Source: Tautonia sp040717455 (GTDB lineage: Bacteria; Planctomycetota; Planctomycetia; Isosphaerales; Isosphaeraceae). From it: 64,000 nucleotides of DNA. Shown here in pieces: positions 53,167 to 63,233 of this stretch. The notes below the pieces were generated by a model. That model had not been told where the DNA came from. It did not search any database and saw nothing but the letters and a program-made list of their open reading frames with translations. The DNA lies in contig NZ_JBFEFH010000013.1 of the NCBI RefSeq assembly GCF_040717455.1, forward strand, positions 113,512 through 177,511. The letters run 5' to 3'. Within the stretch, counting starts at the first letter, position 1. Each line of letters opens with the position of its first letter. A program made the position numbers and the translations under genes.

Positions 53167-53532
53167 ATGTCCGACGCCTTCGAGCCCCAGTTCGTCGCCG
53201 AGGATGTGAACCAGGCCACGGTCGCCCGCCTCAAGGCCCGCGAGATCCGCCATCCCGAGGTCGCCGTCGAGCTCGGTTCCCAGCTCCGGGCGCTGGTCGA
53301 GCAGCACCAGCGGACCCGGATCGTCGTCGACCTGCAAGACACCCGATACCTCAGCAGCACCGCCTTCGCCACCCTGCTGAACCTCGGCCGGTTGCTCCAG
53401 CAGCACCAGGGCAAGATGGCCCTCTGCAACCTCGATCCCGACGTCATGATCGGGGCCCGGATCATCGGCATCGCCCAGGTCGCCCCCATCTTCGACTCCG
53501 AGGACGAGGCCGTCGCCCACGTCTCGGCCTGA
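53167..53532 (+). CDS. STAS-domain protein (anti-sigma-factor-antagonist type)
   Basis: The 121-residue single-domain protein shows the STAS fold: ARLKAREIRHPEVAVELGSQ, RIVVDLQDTRYLSSTAFATL with the Ser pair at the usual phosphorylation site (near residue 63), and MALCNLDPDVMIGARIIGIA. Such proteins bind anti-sigma or switch-type kinases and are regulated by phosphorylation of that Ser. No RsbW-like kinase or sigma factor is adjacent; the gene stands alone between a divergent sulfatase gene and the MscS gene. Confidence 0.9.
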   Translation: MSDAFEPQFVAEDVNQATVARLKAREIRHPEVAVELGSQLRALVEQHQRTRIVVDLQDTRYLSSTAFATLLNLGRLLQQHQGKMALCNLDPDVMIGARIIGIAQVAPIFDSEDEAVAHVSA

Positions 53533-53826
53533 TCGCCCGGCCCGGCCCGGTCCGTCCGGCCGGACGCCGCCGGCCACCGGGGCACGACCCGGGAAGTCCG
53601 CTGGGGATCGGTTCACCCGGCGAGGCCCCGCGTTCGACTCGGCTCGGCACGGTTGGTCCGGTCCGGCTTGGTCCCGTTCGCTCGGACGCGATCCGGACCG
53701 GCCAGGCCCGTTTGCAAGCACGTCCGAACCCGGATGCCCCCATCGGTCGCTCGCCTCGGCCGATCCCCCAGGCCGGCCGGGCACTCGCCCTCCCGAAGCT
53801 CCCCCGCACACCGAAGGACCGACCCC

Positions 53827-56088
53827 ATGCCGAACACCTCTCACTCTCCGCGACCTTCGACGCGATCGGCCCGGGCCTTCGGCGGTGTGGTCGTGATGGC
53901 CGGCCTGATCATCACCCAGGCCGAGGGGATCGACGCCGTGATCGACCCCCTCGGCGCGGCCCAGTCGCCTCTCCCCGTCGCATCCCAGACCGTGGTCGAG
54001 GATCCCGCGGGCGTCGACGAGCCCCCGGCGGCCGATGCCCCGGCCTCGGCCGCCCCCTCGAACGGCCCCCCCCCCTCGGCCGATCCGGCCGCGGTCCCCC
54101 CCCCCGTGCCGACCGGATTCCAGGCCGACGACGCCGAGATCATCGCGCGGCTGGAGCGCATCCTCCGCAGCAATCGCGAGGAACTGGCCAAGCAAGAGGC
54201 CATGCTCGACGACGGCCCCGATTCCGACTACCACCGCGCCGAACAGGAATTCAACCAGCTCGACCAGCAGTTCGCCGAGACCGAGAAGGCCCTGCAGGCC
54301 GCCCTCGAGGCCGGCGACGAGGAGGAGGCGGCCCGGCTCCAGGCCGAGCGTGACGACCTGGGCCGCCGCCGCCAACTGGCCAAGGACCGCTTCGAGCTGG
54401 AGGTCCGCGAACACAAGGCGGCTAGGGAACAGGTCGAGATCCTTTCAAAGGCGATCGCCTCCGACGAAGCACGCCTCCGAGAACTCCTCGGCGACGAACC
54501 CGAGCCCGCCCCCGACGAGCCCGCGGCGGCCGAACCCGCCCCGATGACGGCCCCCCCGGCCGACGCCCCCCCGGCCGACACACCCACGGCCCCCGCCGCC
54601 GAGCCCAAGCCGGCCGGCGCCGAGACGGCCGAGCCGGCCCTCACGCCGACCCTCCCCGGCCTCCCCGCCCCGCCGGCCGGCGCCGAGCCCGAGCCGGCCC
54701 CCGCCCCCCCCGAGCGGGAGGAGGTGGCGAAGGCCCAGCAGGAGGTCGAGGCCCGGGCCGACGTCGCCGCCGAGGCCGAACGCCGATCCCAGTCGCTCGA
54801 CGAACGCCTTCAACTGATCGAGCGCAAGATCGCCTCCATCCGGGAGCAACTCGCCACCGCCCAGCAGAAGTCCGACAACGCCCGAGAGACCCGGAACGTC
54901 CTGGCCGACGAGTTCCGCGAGAAATCCCTCGACGGCGCCCCTCGCCAGGAACTCCAGGCGCTCCGCGACCGCATCACGGAGGCCGACAGGGCCGTCCGGG
55001 AGGCCACCGCCGAGGTCCGCGACCGCACCGCCCGGCTCCAGGAAGTCCACGAGGAACGCGCCCTGATCGGCGAGGCCCGCGAGGCCGTCATCCGGGAAGC
55101 GGCCGAGGCCCGCCTGGCGCTCGAGCTGGCCCAGGCCGCCCTCCGCAAGACGACCAACCCCTTCTCGGTCCAGAACCTCACCCGGTGGCTCGTCGAGCGC
55201 GGGCCGGGCCTGGTCATCATCATCGGCGTCGCGGTCGTCTTGATCTGGCTCATCAACCGCTTCGGCAACCGGATCGCCGCCCTGATGGCCCAGCGGAGCA
55301 CCCGGGGGTCGATCGCCGAGCGGGAAGACCGGGCCAAGACCCTGGTGAGCGTCTTCGAGAACGCCTCGTCGGCCGCCATCCTGATCGGCGCCATCCTGAT
55401 GACGCTCGACTACGCCGGCGTGCCGATCGGCCCCCTGCTCGGCGGTGCCGCGGTGCTCGGCCTGGCGATCAGCTTCGGGGCCCAGAACCTCGTCTCCGAC
55501 TTCTTCTACGGCTTCATGATCCTGCTCGAGAATCAGTACAAGCTCAATGACGTGGTCCGGATCAACGACCACTCCGGCCAGGTCGAGCGCATCACCCTGC
55601 GGATGACCGCCCTGCGGGACATCGAGGGGAACCTCCACTTCATCCCCAACGGCCAGATCACCTCGGTCATCAACATGACGCACGGCTGGTCGCGGGCCCT
55701 GTTCGACATCGGCGTCGCCTACAAGGAAGACGTCGACCGGGTGATGGAGGTCGTCATGGACCTGGGCAAGGAGCTGCGCAAGGACCCCCGCTTCCGCCCC
55801 TTGATCCTCGAAGACCCGACCATGCTCGGCGTCGACGGCTTCGCCGACTCGGCCGTCATGATCAAGTTCTTCCTCAAGACGCGCCCCCTGCAGCAGTGGG
55901 CCGTCAAGCGTGAACTGCTCCGACGCATCAAGAACCGCTTCGACGAACTCGGCATCGAGATCCCGTTCCCGCACCGGACCGTCTACCACCGGACCGACGA
56001 CCCGGCCCTCAGCCGATTCTCGATCAGCACCGAGCCGTCCCTCGGCGGCGGCAACGGCCACTCCCCCAGCGAGCAACCGGTGTCGTAA
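53827..56088 (+). CDS. Large MscS-family mechanosensitive channel with periplasmic coiled coil
   Basis: The 753-residue protein starts at the ATG at 53827, with a hydrophobic leader (AFGGVVVMAGLIITQ). A long charged coiled-coil region follows (about 100-225 and 290-440), split by an Ala/Pro-rich linker. The channel core begins near 455 (GPGLVIIIGVAVVLIWLIN), and its pore helix and beta domain match MscS (GGAAVLGLAISFGAQNLVSD; ENQYKLNDVVRINDHSGQVE; HFIPNGQITSVINMTHGWSR). It should relieve osmotic stress by opening under membrane tension. The family core is about 290 residues, so over half of this protein is accessory periplasmic sequence, as in MscK/YbiO relatives. Confidence 0.93.
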   Translation: MPNTSHSPRPSTRSARAFGGVVVMAGLIITQAEGIDAVIDPLGAAQSPLPVASQTVVEDPAGVDEPPAADAPASAAPSNGPPPSADPAAVPPPVPTGFQADDAEIIARLERILRSNREELAKQEAMLDDGPDSDYHRAEQEFNQLDQQFAETEKALQAALEAGDEEEAARLQAERDDLGRRRQLAKDRFELEVREHKAAREQVEILSKAIASDEARLRELLGDEPEPAPDEPAAAEPAPMTAPPADAPPADTPTAPAAEPKPAGAETAEPALTPTLPGLPAPPAGAEPEPAPAPPEREEVAKAQQEVEARADVAAEAERRSQSLDERLQLIERKIASIREQLATAQQKSDNARETRNVLADEFREKSLDGAPRQELQALRDRITEADRAVREATAEVRDRTARLQEVHEERALIGEAREAVIREAAEARLALELAQAALRKTTNPFSVQNLTRWLVERGPGLVIIIGVAVVLIWLINRFGNRIAALMAQRSTRGSIAEREDRAKTLVSVFENASSAAILIGAILMTLDYAGVPIGPLLGGAAVLGLAISFGAQNLVSDFFYGFMILLENQYKLNDVVRINDHSGQVERITLRMTALRDIEGNLHFIPNGQITSVINMTHGWSRALFDIGVAYKEDVDRVMEVVMDLGKELRKDPRFRPLILEDPTMLGVDGFADSAVMIKFFLKTRPLQQWAVKRELLRRIKNRFDELGIEIPFPHRTVYHRTDDPALSRFSISTEPSLGGGNGHSPSEQPVS

Positions 56089-56191
56089 CCCGGTACGCCC
56101 GGCGGCGTGACCGGCCGGCGACCGCGGGCGGGGGCCGCGGATCCGGGCGGGCGGAGCACCAGCCCCCGCCCCGCCTCCGGCCGACCGCCCG

Positions 56192-57589
56192 TCACCTCGT
56201 CCGGGCGGCCCGGTCGGGGTCGTAATCCGGATTCGGGCGGGGCAACTGCGCCTCGACCTCGACCCGCCAGGCGTCCAGCCGGTCGCGCAGCTCGGCCGCC
56301 TTCTCGGGCATCGTCGCGGCAAGGTCGGTGGATTCGCCGATGTCTTCCGCCAGGTGGTACAGCTCGACCCGATCGTCTTCGAAGAACTCGATCAGCTTCC
56401 AGCCGCCGGCCCGGATGGCCGAGTACGGGGTCGCGCCCCCGGGGTGATAGTGCGGATAGTGCCAGAACAGGGCATCGCGGCCGAGGGTCGCCCCGGGGTC
56501 TCGGAGCAAAGGGAGCAGCGACCGGGCATCGGGCAGGTCGGCCTCGCCGTCGGCCCCGGCCACGTCGAGCGCCGTGGCGAACAGATCGTTGCTGATGACC
56601 GGCTCGTCGCAGGAGGTCTCGGCCGGCACCGTCCCCGGCCACCGGACGATCAAGGGCACGCGGACGCCCCCCTCATAGGCCGATCCCTTGCCGGCCCGCA
56701 GCGGGGCGTTGCTGGTGATGTCGCGCAGGGTCAGGCCGCCGTTGTCGGACGTGAAGACGATGAGCGTCTCCTCGGCCAGGCCCAATTCGTCGATGACCCC
56801 CACCACCCGGCCGATCGCCTCGTCCATCGTCCGGACCATCGCCGCGTAAATCGGATTGGTATGCCTCAGATCCGGCGTAAGCTTCTCGCGGTACGCCTCA
56901 ACCAGCTTCCCCTTCGCCTGCAACGGCGTATGGACCGCGTAGTGAGGCATGTAGAGCAGGAACGGCCGGTCCTTGTGTTCCTCGATGAACCGCACCGCCT
57001 CCTCGGCCAGCCGATCGGTCAGATCTTCCCCCTCGGGTCCATCCTCCAGGGTCGGGATGTTGTACGGCGAGAAGTACGACGGAGGCTGACCCCGTCCGTA
57101 ACCGGCGACGTTGTGGTCGAACCCGTGATGCGTCGGCCACTGCCCCGGCTCGTCGCCGAGGTGCCATTTGCCGATGCTCACCGAGGCATACCCGAGCGGC
57201 TTCAGCGCCTCGGCCATCGTCGTCTCATCATGCGGCAGGGACTCCGTCCACTCCGGGATCGCCAGCTTCGCGAACGGCCGTTTGTGGCCATGAATCCAGT
57301 CGGTCAGGCGCAAGCGGGCCGGGTACTTGCCCGTCAGGACGGCCGCCCGCGTCGGCGAGCAGACGGTGCAGGCGGCGTAGGCGTCGGTGAAGGTCATCCC
57401 CTCGCGGGCCAGGCGGTCGACGTTCGGCGTCTCGTACAGGTCGCTGCCGGCACGGGAGAGGTCGGTCCAGCCCAGGTCGTCGATCAGGAACACGACCACG
57501 TTCGGCGGCCGGTCGGCGGCGGCCTCGGCCACCGATCCCGTCCAGCCGACCATCCCGAGAACCAGCGCGGCGATCACTCGATGCGACAT
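56192..57589 (-). CDS. Secreted arylsulfatase-type sulfatase
   Basis: The 465-residue protein starts at the ATG at 57589 and has a signal peptide to about residue 25. Metal-binding Asp37-Asp38 are in VVFLIDDLGW, and the formylglycine precursor is Cys77 in TVCSPTRAAVLTG. Further family motifs are SIGKWHLGDE, TPLQAKGKLVEAYR and IVFTSDNGGL. It matches the arylsulfatase A / N-acetylgalactosamine-6-sulfatase group. A small membrane-protein gene lies 48 bp upstream on the same strand; the AT-rich gap between them could hold a promoter. It is convergent with the MscS gene. Confidence 0.94.
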   Translation of the reverse strand: MSHRVIAALVLGMVGWTGSVAEAAADRPPNVVVFLIDDLGWTDLSRAGSDLYETPNVDRLAREGMTFTDAYAACTVCSPTRAAVLTGKYPARLRLTDWIHGHKRPFAKLAIPEWTESLPHDETTMAEALKPLGYASVSIGKWHLGDEPGQWPTHHGFDHNVAGYGRGQPPSYFSPYNIPTLEDGPEGEDLTDRLAEEAVRFIEEHKDRPFLLYMPHYAVHTPLQAKGKLVEAYREKLTPDLRHTNPIYAAMVRTMDEAIGRVVGVIDELGLAEETLIVFTSDNGGLTLRDITSNAPLRAGKGSAYEGGVRVPLIVRWPGTVPAETSCDEPVISNDLFATALDVAGADGEADLPDARSLLPLLRDPGATLGRDALFWHYPHYHPGGATPYSAIRAGGWKLIEFFEDDRVELYHLAEDIGESTDLAATMPEKAAELRDRLDAWRVEVEAQLPRPNPDYDPDRAARTR

Positions 57590-57637
57590 GGTTGCAAGAC
57601 TCCTCGAATCTTCAGATCATTTTATCTTAACGAGTGT

Positions 57638-58027
57638 TCAATCGAGTTCCCTGTCCCACATCGCGTCCGAAGGGGGCGGGGGCGGGAGCGGCTCCTTCCC
57701 CGCCTCCCACCGCACGACCTGCACCGGGCACCCTCGGACCGAGAGGCTGAACCAGAAGCCCGTCCCCACCCGGACCAGGCACTCCAGCTCGGCCTTGGGC
57801 TTGTCTTGAAGCCAGACCCGGTAGATCACGTCACCCGAGCCTCGGGCCAGCGAGAACCATTCGATCGGGTTCGCGTTGCGTCTCCGGAGGATCCGATACC
57901 CCTCCTCACCGGCCCAGCGCCCCAGCGCGGCGGGAGCGACGTGCCCGTAGAAGAAGAGGTAGCTCCCCATCACCGCAAGCCACACGGGGATGAAGACGGC
58001 CAGGAACATCACCACAGACCAGGTCAT
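57638..58027 (-). CDS. Small single-pass membrane protein of unknown function
   Basis: The 129-residue protein begins with one hydrophobic helix (VVMFLAVFIPVWLAVMGSYL, residues 5-24). A compact soluble domain follows (GYRILRRRNANPIEWFSLAR; VYRVWLQDKPKAELECLV in outline; GFWFSLSVRGCPVQVVRWE), ending in a proline run. The sequence is well structured and codon use is like its neighbours, so I regard it as a real gene. No family was recognised. Confidence 0.7.
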   Translation of the reverse strand: MTWSVVMFLAVFIPVWLAVMGSYLFFYGHVAPAALGRWAGEEGYRILRRRNANPIEWFSLARGSGDVIYRVWLQDKPKAELECLVRVGTGFWFSLSVRGCPVQVVRWEAGKEPLPPPPPSDAMWDRELD

Positions 58028-58079
58028 GCGTGTTCATCCCTTTGGCCTCGGCTCGCCAACGAGGAGAAGGGGGTGGCTC

Positions 58080-58130
58080 GGCCCCTCGGGGTTGCACGGC
58101 CGGCGATCCGGCCGGCCGTGCCGAGGGGCC
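58080..58130 (-). terminator. Nested hairpin downstream of the thioredoxin-fold gene
   Basis: An outer pair GGCCCCTCGG (58080-58089) with CCGAGGGGCC (58121-58130) encloses an inner perfect 11-bp pair GCACGGCCGGC (58094-58104) with GCCGGCCGTGC (58111-58121). It starts 14 nt past the stop of the leftward gene at 58144. It probably ends that transcript. Confidence 0.65.
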
Positions 58131-58143
58131 AGCCGATCCTCGC

Positions 58144-58725
<582 letters not shown>

Positions 58726-58750
58726 GAGAGTCGCTCCTGTTGGCTCGCGG

Positions 58751-58775
58751 GGGCGACACGTCGGCCGTGTCGCCC
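58751..58775 (-). promoter_or_regulatory. Leader hairpin upstream of the thioredoxin-fold gene
   Basis: GGGCGACACG (58751-58760) and CGTGTCGCCC (58766-58775) form a perfect 10-bp stem with a 5-nt loop, ending about 10 nt before the AGGAG on the minus strand. It may be a leader structure or the terminator of the flippase transcript ending at 58953. Confidence 0.4.
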
Positions 58776-58952
58776 GCAGGGAAATTTTCAACCGCATTCA
58801 GGATGGTTCAGGGTAACGCGAGCCCGGCCCAGGCGGTAGATCAAGGCCCCGGAGCGGGGGCCGTGACAGGGCACCAGCGACTCTCATCAAAACGAACTTA
58901 CACCACACGAACCGGCATAACAACGCATGGGCAGGAAATCGGTTCGGCCCGC

Positions 58953-60509
58953 TCAGCGGCGGAGCAGGCGGCGCAGCTCGGCCAGGGGGAGGGCGTTGAG
59001 CATCGCCAGGGTTCCGAGGTAGACGGCGGCCCCCCCGAACACCCCCAAAACCACGTGCCATTGGGCCAGCAGCAGGCAGGCGGGTGCCATCAGCATCGAG
59101 GCCAGCAGCGGGGGGCCGAGGTGGTGGTGCCAGGCCGGCGCCCGCCCCTCGGCCCGCAGGCGGCGATACCCGGCCCAGGTCAGCAAGGAGGCGACGATCA
59201 GGACCGCCTCGGCCGCGCCGACCAGGCCGAACTGGAGGCGGAAGGCCGCCGTCAACGGGCCGATCAGGACGGCCGCCCCGATCAGCATCCGGACGCCGGC
59301 GGCCTCGCGGTTCAGGGCGATCAGGGCCGACTGGTAGAGGAACGCCAGGGTCAAGAGCGGGATCCGCCAGGCGCCGACGGCCAGCAAAAGCCCCGCCCCG
59401 GCGTAGTCGGGGCCGAGCAGGAGGGCGATCAAGGGGTCGGCCAGCACCGTGGCCCCGACGGCCACCGGCACGAGGCCGAGCATCAAGACCCGGACCATCC
59501 CGTCGAGCGCCGCCTGGCCCTCGGCCGGGGAGGCCCGCCAGCATCGAGCGAGCATCGGGAAGACGACCTGCCGGAAGATGATCCCGAAGGTGAGGATGGC
59601 CGCCACCACCCGGTGGGGTGCGCCGTAGAGGCCGACGTCGGCCCACTGGCTCAGGAGGCCGACGATCAGGAGGTCGGCCGAGCCGATGACCGCCTGCGAG
59701 ACCTGGATCAGGTAGACCGGCCGCCCGCGTCGGAGGATCGTCCGCAGGGCGCGGGTCCCCCGGAGCGTCAGGCGGGGGGGGCCGTAGGAGCGCAGGTAGC
59801 AGGCCCAGACCAGGGCGATCCCGCAGAATTCCCCGGCGACGAGGCAGATGGGCACCCACTCGATCCGGGAGACGTCGGTGACCCAGAGGCCGACGCCGAC
59901 GGCGTAGATGGCCGTGCGGATCAGGAGCGAGACGGCGACCAGGGTCATCCGCTCCAGCCCCCGGTAGACGAAGTCGAGGCCGATGGCGGTGGTCAGGAGC
60001 ATCAGGCCGTAGAGGGAGAGGATCAGCCACTCCGACGCCTCGGAGAAGGAGAACCAGCCGACGACGACCAGGCCGGTCAGGAGCGCGACGGCCAGGCACC
60101 CCCGGATGGCGAGGATGTGGTTGACCAGGGGGCGGATCAGCCTCGGGTGGCGGGCGATCTCGCGGGTGGCGATGACATCCAGCCCCTCGCGGACGAGCAG
60201 GACGAGCCAGAAGACGACGTTGAAGGCGAACTCGATCCGGCCGTACCCCTCGCGGCCGAGCCGCTGGGCCAGGGCCAGGGTGACGACCATCGAGATGGCC
60301 CGGCAGGCGACCTCGGCCACGCTCAGGGCCATGAAGTTCGAGGCCATCCGCCTCGAGGAATTCGGGGCGGGGGGGGGCTTGATGTCCCGGGGGGCGGCGG
60401 CCGTCGGGGGGGTCGGGGCGATCGCGGCCGTGGAGCGATCCGGCCCCGGCGGCGGGGCCGAGGGGCGGGGGGGTCGGACGGGGCTCCGCAAGCTCGACGT
60501 GCTGGGCAT
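58953..60509 (-). CDS. Polysaccharide flippase (Wzx/MATE-like membrane protein)
   Basis: The 518-residue protein starts at the ATG at 60509 with a Pro/Ser-rich cytosolic leader of about 55 residues. It then has 12 to 14 transmembrane helices; visible examples are FNVVFWLVLLVREGLDVIAT, LAVALLTGLVVVGWFSF, LVPVAVGATVLADPLIALLL and ALIALNREAAGVRMLIGAAV. The pattern GREGYGRIEFAFNVVFW early and FGIIFRQVVFPMLARCW in the middle is that of O-antigen/teichoic-type flippases of the MOP superfamily. It would move lipid-linked glycans across the inner membrane. No glycosyltransferase genes are adjacent, so the glycan is unknown. Confidence 0.9.
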   Translation of the reverse strand: MPSTSSLRSPVRPPRPSAPPPGPDRSTAAIAPTPPTAAAPRDIKPPPAPNSSRRMASNFMALSVAEVACRAISMVVTLALAQRLGREGYGRIEFAFNVVFWLVLLVREGLDVIATREIARHPRLIRPLVNHILAIRGCLAVALLTGLVVVGWFSFSEASEWLILSLYGLMLLTTAIGLDFVYRGLERMTLVAVSLLIRTAIYAVGVGLWVTDVSRIEWVPICLVAGEFCGIALVWACYLRSYGPPRLTLRGTRALRTILRRGRPVYLIQVSQAVIGSADLLIVGLLSQWADVGLYGAPHRVVAAILTFGIIFRQVVFPMLARCWRASPAEGQAALDGMVRVLMLGLVPVAVGATVLADPLIALLLGPDYAGAGLLLAVGAWRIPLLTLAFLYQSALIALNREAAGVRMLIGAAVLIGPLTAAFRLQFGLVGAAEAVLIVASLLTWAGYRRLRAEGRAPAWHHHLGPPLLASMLMAPACLLLAQWHVVLGVFGGAAVYLGTLAMLNALPLAELRRLLRR

Positions 60510-60907
60510 GCGCGATCGCACTTCCCTGTGTTGCCCGGCGTCGGTCCCAATCCTTTGGGGGTCTGACGCCCTGTTCGGAGGTGTCCGGCACCCGTCCTGG
60601 CGAGTGCGAGTGCCGAGGCCCCGAGCCATTCCGTTGAACCCTAGGACGCCGGAGCGTCCGGACGAACCGGTTTCTCTGGGAAACCTTGGAAAAAATCGAA
60701 ACGGAGGGAAACCGCCCCGGGTTGACGGCAGAGGCCGGCGGCTCCTGTCCTCGGGTGGTCCGGCCCTTCGGGGGCTTGAGGATTGGCCATCCTAGACCGG
60801 CCTGGGGGGGCCGTCAACGCAAGGTTCGACCGGCGACGGCGGGGAACTTGAAGGCGATTGCACATTCTTCCATCGCGGGGCCGCCGCCGGGCCCGGGAGG
60901 GCGGCCG
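60510..60907. other. 398-bp gene-free region upstream of the flippase gene
   Basis: A 6-bp hairpin GGTTTC-5-GAAACC (60669-60685) is followed by an A-tract (60690-60695), and a second GGGAAACC word lies nearby. No gene or clear promoter was recognised. Confidence 0.45.
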
Positions 60908-61672
60908 TCACTCGGGGCTCTTGATCTCGAAGACGACCTGGACGGAGACGCTCAGCTCCTCCTCGCCGGGGGAGACGGGGACCGACTCGGCGGCCATCAT
61001 CATGGCCCGGCCCATCATCGGCTGGGGCGGGGGCATGAAGCCGCCGGACTCGGTGATGGAGACGGGATCGCCCAGGACGACGCCCAGCTCACCGCAGAGC
61101 TGCTCGGCCTTGCGTTTTGCGTCGGCGACGGCCCGCGTGCGGGCCTCGTCGAGCAACCCCTGGGACTCCTCGATCCGGAAGCTGATGCCGTTCATCTGGT
61201 TCGCCCCGGCGGTGACGACGGCGTCGAGCAGGTCGCCCAGCTTGTCCAGGTCGCGGACCGTCACCCGGACCGAGTTGGTCACGGTGTAGCCGACGATCCG
61301 GGGGGTGAACTCTTCCTGGATCGGGCGGGGCTGGCCGGGCTGGGGGGGCTGCGGTTGCGAGTAGCGGGGGTTGAGGTTGATGTTGGTCGTCTGGATGTCC
61401 CTGGCGGCGACGCCCCGGCCCTTGAGCTGCTCGGTCAGGGTGGCCATGGCCTGGTTGTTGGCCGAGAGGGCGTCTCGGGCGGTCTGGGCCTCGGCGACGA
61501 CGCCGACGGAAATGTCGGCCACGTCGGGGGCGGAGGAGATCTTCCCCAGGCCGGAGACGGAGACGGTCCGCCGGTCGTGCGCGTGCATGCCGTGCTCCTG
61601 GGCGTGGGCGTCGAGCAAGAGGCCGAAGAAGGCCAGGCAGAGGGCGAGGGCCGGGGGGGTCGGGCGGTTCAT
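60908..61672 (-). CDS. Exported SIMPL-domain (DUF541) protein
   Basis: The 254-residue protein begins with a signal peptide (LALCLAFFGLLLDAHAQE). The SIMPL domain is recognisable from VSVSGLGKISSAPDVADISV, ARDALSANNQAMATLTEQLK, GVAARDIQTTNINLNPRYSQ, YTVTNSVRVTVRDLDKLGDL and EESQGLLDEARTRAVADAKR. The family is periplasmic or outer-membrane associated and forms oligomers, with roles reported in oxidative stress and signalling; the function here is undetermined. It follows the ABC permease gene on the same strand after 136 bp, too far for tight coupling. Confidence 0.92.
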   Translation of the reverse strand: MNRPTPPALALCLAFFGLLLDAHAQEHGMHAHDRRTVSVSGLGKISSAPDVADISVGVVAEAQTARDALSANNQAMATLTEQLKGRGVAARDIQTTNINLNPRYSQPQPPQPGQPRPIQEEFTPRIVGYTVTNSVRVTVRDLDKLGDLLDAVVTAGANQMNGISFRIEESQGLLDEARTRAVADAKRKAEQLCGELGVVLGDPVSITESGGFMPPPQPMMGRAMMMAAESVPVSPGEEELSVSVQVVFEIKSPE

Positions 61673-61808
61673 TCAGTCGTCTCCCGTTCGGATCCGAAGG
61701 CGATCGTTACAGAGGGGTTCGGAAAGGGTGCGATCGAGGCGACAGGGGTCGAGGCCGAATCGCGGCCCTGCGCCCGACCAGAGGACGACGCGGGGCCGCC
61801 CCGGTTTC

Positions 61809-62987
61809 TTAGGCGTCTCCCCGGTGGCGGAGCCGGTCGAGGGTGACGGCGGCGATGATGATGACGCCGATGATGATGTCCTGAACGGGGTTCGGGAATC
61901 CGGCGTGGACGCTGCCGTTGTTCAGGACGGACATGATCAGGACGCCGATCAGGGTGCCGAGCACCCGGCCTTCGCCGCCGCTGAGGCTCCCGCCGCCGAT
62001 GACCACGGCGGCGATGACCTGGAGCTCCAGGCCCTCGGCCGTCGTCGGGTCGCCGGTGCCGCCGAGGTAGGTGAACTGCATGACCCCGGCCAGCCCGGTC
62101 AAGAGCCCGGCGAGGCCGAAGATGGCCAGCTTGATCCCCGAGACGCCCAGGCCGCAGAGCCGGGCCGTCGCCTCGTTCGACCCGACGGCATAGGCGTAGC
62201 GGCCGAGCAGGCTGGAGCGGAGCATCAGGGCGATCAGGACGCTCAGGGCCAGCAGGATCCAGACGCCGGGGGCCAGGCGGGCGACCTCCTGGACGACCGG
62301 CCCGGCCGCGCCGGGGATGCGGCCGAGCTGGGCCTCGACGCCGGGGGGCAGGGCGGCGTCGGTCGCCAGGAGCCCCTTGAACCAGGGGGCCTTGTCCGCG
62401 TCGTCGATGTAGACCGACGTGCTGCCGGCCGACCACTTGGCCAGGCCCCGGAACGCCTTCATGGTGCCCAGGGTGACGATGAAGGGGACGACGTTGAGCC
62501 TGGTGATCAGGGCGCCGTTGACCAGGCCGCAGAGGCCGCCGAGCAGGACCCCGGCGACCATCGCCACGGGCAACGGCACCGGCGGGACGGCCAGCGAATC
62601 GCCGCCGGCGAGGCGCCGGAGCAGGTCGCCGCCGAGGGCGCCGGGGAGCAATGGCACGGGCAGGTCGAAGCCGCCGACGAGCGAGGCGGCCAGCACGGTG
62701 ACCAGGGCCACGGCCGAGCCGACCGACAGGTCGATCCCGCCGACGATCATGATGAGGGTCATCCCCAGGGCGGCCGTGCCGACGATGACCGACTGCACGG
62801 CGATCGTCCGCCAGTTGTAGGCGGACATGAAGGCCCCCGAGTCTCGCGTCAGCCAGGCGAACAGGGCGATGATCAGGACCAGGCCGACGAACGGCCCGAA
62901 GACGGTCCAGACCCAGCCGAGCGTCCCCCGGAGACGGGCGGCCCTCTGGCCGGCGGCCGGCGCGTTGGGATCGGCAGCGTGAGACAC
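61809..62987 (-). CDS. Sugar-type ABC transporter permease (RbsC/XylH family), orphan
   Basis: The 392-residue protein begins at GTG 62987 (MSHAADPNAPA), supported by GGAGGAG 6 nt upstream. About ten helices follow the BPD_transp_2 plan: FGPFVGLVLIIALFAWLT, TLIMIVGGIDLSVGSAVALV, VNGALITRLNVVPFIVTLGT, GRYAYAVGSNEATARLCGLG, and AAVVIGGGSLSGGEGRVLGT near the end. This is the channel of ribose/xylose-like importers. Two soluble insertions (about 110-130 and 195-235) are longer than in RbsC. No ATPase or binding-protein gene is adjacent on either side, at least within the 1 kb to the window edge. Confidence 0.9.
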   Translation of the reverse strand: MSHAADPNAPAAGQRAARLRGTLGWVWTVFGPFVGLVLIIALFAWLTRDSGAFMSAYNWRTIAVQSVIVGTAALGMTLIMIVGGIDLSVGSAVALVTVLAASLVGGFDLPVPLLPGALGGDLLRRLAGGDSLAVPPVPLPVAMVAGVLLGGLCGLVNGALITRLNVVPFIVTLGTMKAFRGLAKWSAGSTSVYIDDADKAPWFKGLLATDAALPPGVEAQLGRIPGAAGPVVQEVARLAPGVWILLALSVLIALMLRSSLLGRYAYAVGSNEATARLCGLGVSGIKLAIFGLAGLLTGLAGVMQFTYLGGTGDPTTAEGLELQVIAAVVIGGGSLSGGEGRVLGTLIGVLIMSVLNNGSVHAGFPNPVQDIIIGVIIIAAVTLDRLRHRGDA

Positions 62988-63119
62988 CCGGACTCCTCCT
63001 CGATTCGAAGCGGCCCTCGCGGGCCCGGCGAGGCCCCCCATCCCGAGCGAGCAGTCCGGGAGGGGGGCGGCTTGAGGGATCGCGATGCGTTGCGGTTTGT
63101 CTCCGGCCCCTCACCCCGG

Positions 63120-63233
63120 CCCTCTCCCCGCGTGCGGGGAGAGGGGGACGGAGTCCGCGTGACCCTCGCCCCTGTAATCGGGGGAGAAGGGGACGGAGTC
63201 CGCTCGACCCTCGCCCCCTGCGGGGGAGCAGGC
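63120..63233. repeat. CTCTCCCC/GGGGAGAG inverted repeat plus 45-bp tandem unit
   Basis: CCCTCTCCCCGC (63120-63131) and GCGGGGAGAGGG (63134-63145) form a perfect 12-bp inverted repeat. The following GGGGACGGAGTCCGC...CCCTCGCCCC segment is present twice at 45-bp spacing (from 63144 and from 63189). It is the same theme as 15781-15846. Confidence 0.7.
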
